DNA of 64,000 bases from Acidimicrobiia bacterium. Its GTDB lineage: Bacteria > Actinomycetota > Acidimicrobiia > Acidimicrobiales > CAIXPF01. Below are positions 37,070 to 44,781 of the stretch, piece after piece. The notes below the pieces were generated by a model. That model was not told the DNA's origin. It saw only the letters and a list, made by a program, of their open reading frames with translations, and ran no database searches. The position numbers were made by a program, and so were the translations under genes. Position 1 is the first letter of the stretch; every line of letters begins with the position of its first letter. Location of the stretch: assembly GCA_947476745.1 (NCBI GenBank), contig CANJRG010000004.1, forward strand, positions 62,001-126,000, in the 5' to 3' direction.

Positions 37070-37753
37070 ATGTTCACCGGGATCGTCGAAGAGCTCGGCA
37101 CCTTCCTGTCCCGTCGTGGCGACCGGTCACGCTTCTCCGGCGACGTGGTCCTACAGGGTTCCGGCCTCGGTGACTCGATCGCGGTCAACGGCTGCTGCCT
37201 GACCCTGGTCGAGCAGGGGCCCGGCTGGTGGGAGGCCGACCTGTCGCCGGAGACGCTGGCCCGCACCTGCCTGGGGGCGCTCAGCCCCGGCGACGTCGTG
37301 AACCTCGAGCGCCCGGTGCAGCCGCACGGCCGCCTCGGCGGCCACGTCGTGCTCGGCCACGTCGACGCGGTGGGCACGCTGGCCGTCATACCGCCCGATC
37401 TCGCGGTGCACATCCCGGCGGCGCTCAGCAGGTACTGCGTGGAGAAGGGCTCGATCACCATCGACGGGGTGAGCCTCACCATCGTGGCGGTCACCGATCT
37501 GCCCGCCAACGAGCACACCGAGGTCACCTTCGCCATCATCCCGCACACCGCCCAGGTCACGACTTTGGGCCACAAGTCCGTGGGGGCACCGCTGAACATC
37601 GAGGTCGACATGCTGGCCAAGCACGTCGAGAAGCTGCTCGCGCCATACCTCCCGGCTCTCGCACCCCACCTCCCGGCTCTCGCACCCCACCTCCCGGCTC
37701 TCGCACCCCACCTCCCGGCTGCGGGCAGCCCGCCGCCAGGCCTCGGTGGCTGA
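37070..37753 (+). CDS. ribE: Riboflavin synthase (alpha subunit) with repeat-built C-terminal tail
   Basis: Dismutates two 6,7-dimethyl-8-ribityllumazines to riboflavin. The 227-residue protein begins FTGIVEELGTFLSR and shows the internal two-lobe duplication: SIAVNGCCLTLVE in the first lobe and GSITIDGVSLTIV in the second, with LGHVDAVGTL. The family usually ends near NIEVDMLAKHVEKLL (about residue 192); here about 33 further residues follow, made of three LPALAPH units. The next gene, an ABC ATPase, starts inside this tail (GTG at 37746), so the two are translationally coupled. No other rib gene is in the window. Confidence 0.93.
   Translation: MFTGIVEELGTFLSRRGDRSRFSGDVVLQGSGLGDSIAVNGCCLTLVEQGPGWWEADLSPETLARTCLGALSPGDVVNLERPVQPHGRLGGHVVLGHVDAVGTLAVIPPDLAVHIPAALSRYCVEKGSITIDGVSLTIVAVTDLPANEHTEVTFAIIPHTAQVTTLGHKSVGAPLNIEVDMLAKHVEKLLAPYLPALAPHLPALAPHLPALAPHLPAAGSPPPGLGG
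37649..37720 (+). repeat. 21-bp tandem repeat encoding the RibE tail
   Basis: Three full and one partial copy of a 21-base unit beginning ctcccggctctcgcacccca. The period keeps the frame; each unit codes for Leu-Pro-Ala-Leu-Ala-Pro-His. Confidence 0.9.
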
Positions 37754-38579
37754 CGGGGCCATCGTGCTGCGCGGCGTGGCCAAGGTCTTCCGTCGCCGCG
37801 GCGAGCAGACCAACGCCCTCGCCCCGCTGGACCTCAACATCCCCGAGGGCCAGTTCGTCGCGGTGATCGGACCCAGCGGGTGCGGCAAGTCGACCCTGCT
37901 GCGGCTCGTCGCCGGCCTACTCGAGCCCGATGCCGGCACGGTGTCCGTGGCCGGCCAATCCCCTCTCGGGGCGCGGCAGGCCAAGTGGTTCGGGCTGGTC
38001 CCCCAGACCCCGGCGTTGCTGCCCTGGCGGACCGTGCGCGGCAACATCGGCCTGCTCGGCGAGCTCAACCGCGGGGGCGCCCGGGCCCGTGGCGACAGCC
38101 ATCTCGTCCCGGTCGAGGTAGAGACCCTCATCGCCACCGTCGGCCTGCAGGGGTTCGAATCGGCCCTCCCCCACGAGTTGTCCGGCGGCATGCAGCAGCG
38201 CGTCGCGCTGGCCCGGGCATTCGCCCTCGGCGCGCCGGTGCTCTTGATGGACGAGCCGTTCGCCGCCCTCGACGAGTTGACCCGCGAGGAGATGCGGTTC
38301 CTGCTGCTGTCGGTGTGGGATGGCCGAGGACGCCCCGCGGCCGCCGGCCCCGCCGAGCCGCACCGGCCCCGAACGGTGCTCTTCGTCACCCACAGCATCG
38401 AGGAGGCCGTGCTGCTCGCGGACCGGGTGCTGGTGCTGTCAGCCAGGCCGGGACGCGTCGTGGCCGATCTGCCCATAGACCTGCCCCGTCCCCGTGTGGC
38501 GGCGCAGGCGGACAGCGACGAGTTCGTGCACCACACCCGCAACGTCCGTGCGGCCCTGCGGCAGGGGGCGGGACGGTGA
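37746..38579 (+). CDS. ABC transporter ATP-binding protein (nitrate/taurine/ThiZ-like family)
   Basis: Energising subunit of an importer. The 277-residue protein has Walker A VIGPSGCGKSTLLRL, Q-loop FGLVPQTPALLPW, signature LSGGMQQRVALARAF, Walker B VLLMDEPFAALDEL and the switch His in LFVTHSIEEAVLLADRV. The PQTPALLPWRTV and TREEMRFLLLSVW stretches match the SsuB/TauB/ThiZ group. GTG start inside the end of ribE; the permease GTG overlaps its stop. The operon context favours a flavin- or vitamin-related substrate. Confidence 0.92.
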   Translation: MADGAIVLRGVAKVFRRRGEQTNALAPLDLNIPEGQFVAVIGPSGCGKSTLLRLVAGLLEPDAGTVSVAGQSPLGARQAKWFGLVPQTPALLPWRTVRGNIGLLGELNRGGARARGDSHLVPVEVETLIATVGLQGFESALPHELSGGMQQRVALARAFALGAPVLLMDEPFAALDELTREEMRFLLLSVWDGRGRPAAAGPAEPHRPRTVLFVTHSIEEAVLLADRVLVLSARPGRVVADLPIDLPRPRVAAQADSDEFVHHTRNVRAALRQGAGR

Positions 38580-39343
38580 CCGCCCGCACGCTGCGTACGA
38601 TCCTGCCGCCGCTGCTGGCCTTCGCGGTGTTGCTGGGCGCGTGGGAGCTCGTCGTGCGGGCGTTCGGCATCACCAAGCTCGTCCTGCCCGCCCCCACCGC
38701 CATCGCCTCCGCCATCACCTCCGACTGGGGTGGCTGGCTGAGCGCTGCCCGGGTCACCGGGGAAGAGGCCCTGTTGGGGTTCCTGATCGCCCTGGTCGTC
38801 GCCCTGGTACTGGCGGTGGCGGCCACCTCCACCCCGGCGGCCGAGCGGGCCGTGCTCCCGGTGGTCACCGTGGTGCAGCTCATCCCGGTTGTCGCGTTGG
38901 CACCGGCGCTGGTCATCGGGCTCGGCTTCGGCCCCGCACCACGCATCCTGGTCGCCGCCCTGATCACCTTCGCCCCGTTGACCGTCAACGCCGTCGTCGG
39001 CCTGCAATCGGTCGAACCGGACACCCTCGAGGTGCTGCGCTCGGTCCATGCCTCGCGGTGGGAGATCCTGGTCCGGCTGCGGCTGCCGATGGCCCTGCCG
39101 TACCTGGTTGCGGCCGCCCGGGTGTGTGTCGGGCTGGCCCTCATCGGGGCCATGGTCGCCGAGTGGCAGGGCTCGAGCGAGGGCCTCGGCTACACCTTCA
39201 CCCGGGCCCAGCGATCGCTGGCCACCGAACGGATGTGGGCTGCGGTTTTCGTGCTGGCGCTCATGGGCGTGGTGGCCCTGGCGGGGATCGGACTTCTCGA
39301 ACGGCGACTGCTACGGTGGCGGCCCACCCGGGTGCGCACCTAA
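38576..39343 (+). CDS. ABC transporter permease (SsuC/TauC/ThiX-like)
   Basis: Inner-membrane subunit. The 255-residue protein has about six helices; the BPD_transp_1 coupling motif reads TLEVLRSVHASRWEILVRLRLPMALPYLVAA (shown as two adjacent parts: EVLRSVHASRWEILV and RLRLPMALPYLVAA). Start is GTG at 38576, overlapping the ATPase stop (GTGA). The binding-protein gene follows after 50 bases. Together they form a complete single-permease importer. Confidence 0.9.
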   Translation: MTARTLRTILPPLLAFAVLLGAWELVVRAFGITKLVLPAPTAIASAITSDWGGWLSAARVTGEEALLGFLIALVVALVLAVAATSTPAAERAVLPVVTVVQLIPVVALAPALVIGLGFGPAPRILVAALITFAPLTVNAVVGLQSVEPDTLEVLRSVHASRWEILVRLRLPMALPYLVAAARVCVGLALIGAMVAEWQGSSEGLGYTFTRAQRSLATERMWAAVFVLALMGVVALAGIGLLERRLLRWRPTRVRT

Positions 39344-39393
39344 GGCGTTCCCGTCCCGGCGGGCCGGGCTCCCGACGTCTTCTGGAGGCATCG

Positions 39394-40530
39394 ATGCGCC
39401 GCCCCACCGGTCTGATCATCGGCACCCTGCTCACCCTTGGCCTGGTCGCCGGCGCCTGTGGCGGCAGCAGCGACGACGAGTCCGCCGAGTCCAGCCCGGC
39501 GACGACCGTCGCGACCGCCGACGCACCCACCGGGGCGGACGGCAAGATCTCGGCGGAACGCTGCGCCAAGAACAACGACGCCGGCACGATCACGTTCCTT
39601 ACCAGCTTCGACTACGCCGCCGCGGCCTCGATCATCGACGTGGTGACCGCCGCCGATCAGGGCCACTACAGCGCCCTGTGCCTCGACGTGAAGCTGCAAC
39701 CGGGCTTCTCGTCGTCGAACGTCGCCCTGGTCTCCACCGGCACGGCGCAGATGACCTCGCTGGGCAGCTTCTCCGAAGTGGCCGTGGCGAACTCCCAGGG
39801 CGCGGCTCTGGTGGCGGTCGGCGTCGAGGGGCACGCCTCCATCGAGGAGTTGCTGGTCGAGAAGGCCGCCAACATCACCGACCTCAAGCAGCTCGAGGGC
39901 AAGTCGATGGGGATCAAGGGCGCCATCCCCTACAGCCTGCGGGCTCTGCTCGCCGCCAAGGGCGTCGACGAGAAGAAGATCACCCAGATCGAGGTCGACT
40001 TCAACCCGGTGGTGCTCTTCCAAACCGACATCGTTGCCCTGCCGGTCTACAAGTCGAACGAACCGGGCCAGCTCGACGCCCAGGGCTACGCCGGCAAGTA
40101 CACGGCGTTCGATCCCCGTGACAACAACATCCCGGCGTCGTTCGCGGTGTTCACCACCTCCAAGAGCTTCGCCCAGAAGCACCCCACGGCGGTGGCCGAC
40201 TTCCTGCGGGCCACCCTGAAGGGCTTCCAGTACGCCGCCGACAAACCCGATGCCGCGGTGGCCACCACGCTCAAGCGCAGCGACCCGAAGCTCTACTTCA
40301 ACCCCGCGGGCGAGGCGTTCCGCTGGAAGACCGAGCTCGCCCTGGTCCGCTCGTCCACCCCGAAGGGCTCGGCGGTCGGTGCCATCGACGCAGCGGCGCT
40401 GCAGGCCGAGGTCGACTCGCTGGTGAAGCTCGGTGTGCTCGCCAAGGGGAGCGTCGATGTAGCGGCCAGCATCAACAGTTCGTTCATGGGTGAGATCACC
40501 AAGAACGGCGAGCTGATCTGGATCGGGTGA
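39394..40530 (+). CDS. ABC transporter substrate-binding lipoprotein (NMT1/THI5-like)
   Basis: Extracytoplasmic receptor. The 378-residue protein starts at ATG 39394 after tggagg, with a signal peptide ending in a lipobox-like VAGAC and a Ser/Asp/Glu-rich linker. The mature part has TFLTSFDYAAAASIIDVVTA, VALVSTGTAQMTSLGSFSEV, LEGKSMGIKGAIPYSLRALL and TSKSFAQKHPTAVADFLRAT, the pattern of NMT1-family receptors (ThiY, SsuA, RibY). The ligand cannot be read from sequence; ribE upstream suggests a flavin, and thiamine precursors are the main alternative. Confidence 0.9.
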   Translation: MRRPTGLIIGTLLTLGLVAGACGGSSDDESAESSPATTVATADAPTGADGKISAERCAKNNDAGTITFLTSFDYAAAASIIDVVTAADQGHYSALCLDVKLQPGFSSSNVALVSTGTAQMTSLGSFSEVAVANSQGAALVAVGVEGHASIEELLVEKAANITDLKQLEGKSMGIKGAIPYSLRALLAAKGVDEKKITQIEVDFNPVVLFQTDIVALPVYKSNEPGQLDAQGYAGKYTAFDPRDNNIPASFAVFTTSKSFAQKHPTAVADFLRATLKGFQYAADKPDAAVATTLKRSDPKLYFNPAGEAFRWKTELALVRSSTPKGSAVGAIDAAALQAEVDSLVKLGVLAKGSVDVAASINSSFMGEITKNGELIWIG

Positions 40531-40539
40531 GCACCCCCA

Positions 40540-40558
40540 CGACGCGCTGAACGCGTCG
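40540..40558. terminator. Bidirectional hairpin after the ABC operon
   Basis: Perfect 7-bp stem cgacgcg/cgcgtcg with a five-base loop, ten bases after the binding-protein stop and twelve before the converging pirin stop. Confidence 0.6.
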
Positions 40559-40569
40559 GACCGGGCGGA

Positions 40570-41652
40570 TCAGGCCCGTCCCGGCACCGAGGGATCGCGA
40601 TCGGGCCATTCGACGCGGCCGTCGGCGTGGCGGGCGAATCGCACCGGGTCGGACCCGTGCACCGGGCCGTCCTGCGGCCAGGGCCAACCTCCGAAGCCGG
40701 TGCGCTGGTAGTCGCCGAATGCCGCCTCGATCTCGTCCTGGGTATTCATCACGAACGGCCCGTACTGGGCCACCGGCTCGGCGATCGGCCGGGCCTGCAG
40801 CACCAGCAGCTCTGCGGGGCGCCGGCCGGCCTGCACCGTCACCGGGGCCGCGGCGTCGAGTACCGCGGCATGGCCGTTGTCGACCCGCTGCCCGGCGAGC
40901 TCGACGTGATCGCCCTCGAACAGGTAGGCGGTCCGCACCGTCTCCGGGCCCGTCGCCGCCGGCAGACGCAGCATGGCCCCGGCGTCGAGCTGGACGTGCC
41001 AGATCGCGGTGTCGGACTGCGGCCGCGACGCCCACGAGTTCGGCGGCGGGGCCGGCGGGCCGTCGAGGCCGTTGACCGACCGACCGGCACCGTCGAAACG
41101 GCCCGCCACCACCGTCACGGTGCTGCGCCGACCATTGTCGTCGAGCAGGTCGTACACCGGCAGCCGATCGCCCCACAGCATGGTGTAGGACGGCTCGACC
41201 ATCTTGTCCGCCGCCGGCAGGTTCAACCAGATCTGGAACAGCTCCGCCGAGTTCGGCCCGTCCTGGTCGAGCAACGGGAACATCTCGCTGTGCACCACGC
41301 CGGCACCCGCGGTCATCCACTGCACGTCGCCCCGACCGAAACGCGCTGCGGCGCCGAGGGAATCGCTGTGGTCGATCAACCCGCGCCGCACGAAGGTGAC
41401 CGTCTCGAACCCACGGTGCGGATGGCGGGGGAAACCCGGGATCTCGAGGCCGTGGTACATGCTCCAGCCGTCCTTGCCGCTGAAGTCCGACCCCATCTGG
41501 CGACCTCGCAGGTCGGCCTGCGGCCCGAAGCGTCCGTTGCCGGGCGGGTAGGCGTCGTCGTGATGGACGCAGAACAGAAACGGGTCGACGGTCCGCCACG
41601 GCCCACTCGCGGGCAGGGCGACAATCTGCAGCACGGCATCGGAGCTGGTCAC
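40570..41652 (-). CDS. Pirin family protein (cupin)
   Basis: Bicupin iron protein; some members are quercetinases, others redox-linked regulators. The 360-residue protein has HPHRGFETVTFVRRGLIDHSD (metal-binding His residues), GDVQWMTAGAGVVHSEMFP and LWLNLPA-like segments typical of the N-terminal cupin; the C-terminal domain has PIAEPVAQYGPFVMNTQDEI. Start at GTG 41652. It is longer than the usual 290 residues, mainly through an N-terminal part (PFLFCVHHDDAYPPGNG). Alone on the minus strand. Confidence 0.9.
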   Translation of the reverse strand: MTSSDAVLQIVALPASGPWRTVDPFLFCVHHDDAYPPGNGRFGPQADLRGRQMGSDFSGKDGWSMYHGLEIPGFPRHPHRGFETVTFVRRGLIDHSDSLGAAARFGRGDVQWMTAGAGVVHSEMFPLLDQDGPNSAELFQIWLNLPAADKMVEPSYTMLWGDRLPVYDLLDDNGRRSTVTVVAGRFDGAGRSVNGLDGPPAPPPNSWASRPQSDTAIWHVQLDAGAMLRLPAATGPETVRTAYLFEGDHVELAGQRVDNGHAAVLDAAAPVTVQAGRRPAELLVLQARPIAEPVAQYGPFVMNTQDEIEAAFGDYQRTGFGGWPWPQDGPVHGSDPVRFARHADGRVEWPDRDPSVPGRA

Positions 41653-41753
41653 CGTCCCAGCGTAGGTGCCCGGGGCGGGTTGAGCGTCCCACGGACCCTG
41701 CCCCGTCGCCACCACCCCCGTGCGCCACCGCCACCGTCGTGCGCCACAACGGC

Positions 41754-41784
41754 GACGCCCCCGCCGGAGACCGGCGGGGGCGTC
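41754..41784. terminator. Perfect 14-bp hairpin downstream of the BVMO gene
   Basis: Arms gacgcccccgccgg and ccggcgggggcgtc pair perfectly over 14 bases with a three-base loop (aga). It lies 57 bases after the monooxygenase stop and about 100 bases before pirin. A T-run is lacking. Confidence 0.75.
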
Positions 41785-41787
41785 TGT

Positions 41788-41837
41788 GTGCGGGACCGTG
41801 CGGGACCGTGCGGGACCGTGCGGGACCGTGCAGGACC
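41788..41837. repeat. 10-bp tandem repeat directly after the BVMO stop codon
   Basis: Four perfect copies and one variant of gtgcgggacc (last copy gtgcaggacc). The period is not a multiple of three, consistent with non-coding sequence. It lies three bases from the monooxygenase stop. Confidence 0.9.
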
Positions 41838-41840
41838 GGC

Positions 41841-43781
41841 TCAGTCTGCGACGAGCTCGCCCTGGCGCAGCGGCTCGATCGTGTACTCGTCGAGGTCGAC
41901 GGCCTTGGTCATGTCGTAGAAGTCGACGTTGCGGTACGGCGAGTTGATGGTGATGCGGCCGCGGTCGTTGCGGTAGTAGGTGGTCATACCCGGATGGGTC
42001 CAGACCATGTCCTCGTGCTCCCGTGCGACGTTCTCGTTGTAGGTCGCCCACACGTCCTCACGGACCTCCACCGCGCCGATGCCCAGGTCGGTCATCTTGC
42101 GGATCATGTCCATGATGTAACGGACCTGCATCTCCACCACGAAGATGAGGCTGCCGCCGTGACCCGGCTGCAGGTTCGGCCCGTAGAGGATGAAGAAGTT
42201 CGGGAAGCCCGGCACGACGGTGCCCATGTAGGCCTGGGCGTTGTCGTCGTCCCACGCCTCGCGCAGCGACACCCCGTTGCGGCCGATCGTCTCGTAGGTG
42301 TTGATCAGGCGCAACACGTCGAACCCGGTGGCCAGCACCAGCACGTCGGCCTCGCGGGCGGTGCCATCGGCCGTGACGATCGTGTTGCCCTCGATGTGGT
42401 CGATGCGGTCGTCGAGGAGGCTGACCTTGGGGTTGCGCAGCATCCGGTACCAGCCGTTGTCCATCAGCATCCGCTTGCCGAAGGGCGGGTAGGTGGGCAG
42501 CACCTTGGGCAGCAGCTCGTCGGCCTTGTCGCCGAGCTCGTCGGCCATGTACTTGGTGAAATACGCCCGGTGGGCGTCGTTCTGGGCGTTGAGCGAGCGC
42601 TCGGGGTGCTCCCAGTTGGGGTCCTTGTGCAGCGCGCTGTGGATGCGGTCGTTGAACGTCCAGCCGAGGCGAACCCGGTACCAGTTGCGGTACAGCTCGC
42701 ACTCGCGGAACAGGAACCGCATGGGGTCCGAAACCGGCTTGCGGAAGGAATCGAAGGGCGCCGCCCAGTGGGTCGAGCGCTGGTAGATGTCCATCGACGC
42801 CACGTCGTTCTGGATCTCGGGGGCGGTCTGCATGCAGCTGGCGCCATTGCCGATGATGGCCACGCGCTTGCCGGCCACGCTGGCATCGTTGGGCCAGCGG
42901 GCGGTGTGCCACTTCTCGCCGGTCCAGCTGTCGAGGCCGGCGATGTTGGGCTCGACAGGCGGGTTGAACAGGCCGGCGGCGCTGATGACCACGTTGGCCT
43001 CGCGCACGTCGGCCCGACCGTCGGGACCGGTGGCCTCGATGGTCCAACGCTGGGTCTGCTCGTCGTAGGTGACGGTGTTGACCGTGGTGTTGAAGCTGAC
43101 GTGCTTGCGGATGTCGAACTGCCGTGACACGTGCTCGAGGTAGCCGTGCAGCTCGTCGCGCAGGCAGAAATAGTTCTGCCAGTCGTAGGAGGCGAACGAG
43201 AACGAGTACAGGTGGTTGGGGGTGTCGACACCGGCGCCGGGGTACTTGTTCTCCCACCACACGCCACCCACGGTCGGGTGCCGTTCGACGATCTCGAAGG
43301 GCACGCCGGCCATCTGCAGGTTGATGGCCGCGCACAGGCCCGACACGCCGGCCCCGATGATGAGGACCTTGAAGCCCTCGGGCAGGTTGTACGGCTCGTG
43401 GTCGAGGAACTTGATCTGGCCCAACTGGGCACCGGTGAACTCGCCGTACTCGTCGGGCACGTGCTCGGACATGGAGACGCTCAGCATCCGCACCAGCATC
43501 TCGGTGGACGGCTCGGGCATCGCCACCGGACGGCCCCTCTTCCACGCCACGATGGCCTCGAGCGCCGCGTCGCGGACCTCGGCCTGGTGGCGGGGATCGA
43601 GCCCGCCGCTGTCGTTGTCCCCCATGCCGGTCTGGCGACCGGGCTTGTACGGCTCCTCCAGCCAATGTGTCTCACCGGTGAGCTGCACGAGGACCATCAG
43701 CAGCGTCGGGATGTTGGCTACTGCGATCGCTTCGGCGAACTGCTGCTCATCGGCAGCGGTCAAGGTCTTCGACTCGGCCAC
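41841..43781 (-). CDS. Baeyer-Villiger monooxygenase, 4-hydroxyacetophenone monooxygenase type
   Basis: FAD/NADPH enzyme that inserts oxygen next to a ketone to give an ester. The 646-residue protein has an N-terminal extension of about 135 residues like 4-hydroxyacetophenone monooxygenase, then the FAD Rossmann motif VLIIGAGVSGLCAAINLQ (143-148), the BVMO fingerprint region WTGEKWHTARWP (286-297, Trp in the usual Phe position), and the NADP motif VAIIGNGASCMQTAPEI. GTG start at 43781 after ggggga. A perfect inverted repeat lies just upstream (43796-43810). Substrate cannot be inferred. Confidence 0.9.
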   Translation of the reverse strand: MAESKTLTAADEQQFAEAIAVANIPTLLMVLVQLTGETHWLEEPYKPGRQTGMGDNDSGGLDPRHQAEVRDAALEAIVAWKRGRPVAMPEPSTEMLVRMLSVSMSEHVPDEYGEFTGAQLGQIKFLDHEPYNLPEGFKVLIIGAGVSGLCAAINLQMAGVPFEIVERHPTVGGVWWENKYPGAGVDTPNHLYSFSFASYDWQNYFCLRDELHGYLEHVSRQFDIRKHVSFNTTVNTVTYDEQTQRWTIEATGPDGRADVREANVVISAAGLFNPPVEPNIAGLDSWTGEKWHTARWPNDASVAGKRVAIIGNGASCMQTAPEIQNDVASMDIYQRSTHWAAPFDSFRKPVSDPMRFLFRECELYRNWYRVRLGWTFNDRIHSALHKDPNWEHPERSLNAQNDAHRAYFTKYMADELGDKADELLPKVLPTYPPFGKRMLMDNGWYRMLRNPKVSLLDDRIDHIEGNTIVTADGTAREADVLVLATGFDVLRLINTYETIGRNGVSLREAWDDDNAQAYMGTVVPGFPNFFILYGPNLQPGHGGSLIFVVEMQVRYIMDMIRKMTDLGIGAVEVREDVWATYNENVAREHEDMVWTHPGMTTYYRNDRGRITINSPYRNVDFYDMTKAVDLDEYTIEPLRQGELVAD

Positions 43782-43795
43782 GATTCCCCCAAAAA

Positions 43796-43810
43796 GTGTT
43801 CTCGGAACAC
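43796..43810. promoter_or_regulatory. Palindrome GTGTTC-N3-GAACAC upstream of the BVMO gene
   Basis: Perfect inverted repeat of six bases with a three-base spacer, 15 bases before the monooxygenase start and just upstream of its ribosome-binding site. Its size and place fit a repressor operator. It does not match the mycobacterial SOS box, whose spacer is four bases with the arms in the opposite order. Confidence 0.5.
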
Positions 43811-43940
43811 GGCCATGCTACGCCAGGGGAACCGCACGGTGCCCGCTCGCTCCGAACGGCTCGATCGGCACCACCGCCTGCGACGCCCGCACGGGCGGAG
43901 GCGGCCTCCGTGCCGGCACTCGGCCGGGCACGTGGTGCAG

Positions 43941-44014
43941 TGGGCGCTGGGGGACTCGAACCCTCGGCCTCAGCCGTGTGAAGGCTGCGCTCTAACCAAC
44001 TGAGCTAAGCGCCC
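43941..44014 (-). tRNA. tRNA-Val (anticodon CAC)
   Basis: Folds as a full cloverleaf on the minus strand: acceptor GGGCGCT pairing with AGCGCCC, D-arm GCTC/GAGC, anticodon stem CAGCC/GGCTG with loop TTCACAC (anticodon CAC at positions 34-36), variable loop AGGCC, and T-arm with TTCGAGT. The T-stem has one A-C mismatch. The 3' CCA is not encoded. Reads GUG codons. Confidence 0.95.
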
Positions 44015-44071
44015 TGGGGTCACGAACCTTAGCGCGTTGCATGGTTCGATACCGACTCGGGTGCCCGGCGC

Positions 44072-44755
44072 TCAGCCTGCCCCGAGACAGGCGCTCTCCC
44101 GCTGGTCGGGCAGGTACACCTCACGGGTGGAGGCGGGGCACGGACGACCAATGGGCACCAGGTCGGCGATGCGAGCGCCGTGAGGTCCGGCGCAGGGCAC
44201 GACGGCGAAGGTGCCCGGGAACTCGTCCACACAGTCGCCGCGGCGCAGACCGGGCATCGCCGTGGCGGCGGGCACACTGGCCGGACCGGTCTCGGCCGGG
44301 TCGTCGCCGCCCGCGGCGTACGCGGTGAACACGAAGATCGCTGCCAGCAGGCCGAGGAGCATCAGCCACGCCACGCCGCGGATCACGGCATGGCCGTCCG
44401 CCGCCGAGCGGTTATGCGGCAGTACCTCGCCCGGCCGCCGATAGCCGGAGTCGCCCGGCGCGGCTGCCGGGGCAGAGGCGGCTGCGGTCGTGGATCCTGA
44501 CGGCCGAACGGTGGCCTCGCCAGGGCGTAGGTCGAGGTCGTACCGGGCCTTCGCCGCGGGGTTGGCCAGCACCGACCAGGCGGCGTTCACCTCGCGCATC
44601 CGCAGCTCTGCGGATGCGGCCTCGGCGGGGTCGGACTGCTGATGGCGATCGGGATGCAGCTTCAGCGCCAAGGCCCGGTAGGCGCGCCGGATCTCCGCGT
44701 CGGTCGCCGCGGGGGCGACACCGAGGACGTCGTAGTGGGTAGGCGTGGATCGCAC
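44072..44755 (-). CDS. J-domain membrane protein (first copy)
   Basis: The 227-residue protein has an N-terminal J domain (THYDVLGVAPAATDAEIRRA, then LKLHPDRHQ with HPD at 34-36), a Ser/Ala/Pro linker, a membrane helix (WLMLLGLLAAIFVFTAYAAG) and a C-terminal extracytoplasmic domain with GDCVDEFPGTFAVVPCAGPHG, like the septum-formation-type domain with paired cysteines. The J domain would recruit DnaK at the inner face of the membrane. GTG start at 44755, 26 bases after murF. The longer open frame upstream overlaps murF and is not used. Confidence 0.87.
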   Translation of the reverse strand: MRSTPTHYDVLGVAPAATDAEIRRAYRALALKLHPDRHQQSDPAEAASAELRMREVNAAWSVLANPAAKARYDLDLRPGEATVRPSGSTTAAASAPAAAPGDSGYRRPGEVLPHNRSAADGHAVIRGVAWLMLLGLLAAIFVFTAYAAGGDDPAETGPASVPAATAMPGLRRGDCVDEFPGTFAVVPCAGPHGARIADLVPIGRPCPASTREVYLPDQRESACLGAG

Positions 44756-44781
44756 GCTAGGCAACCGCGGCCGCCCGATGC

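Noticed and set aside
36888-37202. Small plus-strand frame reading through the 15-bp array (His-Gln-Gln-Asp repeats)
   Set aside because: It overlaps the ribE start out of frame, has no family features, and the repeat composition follows from the DNA array.
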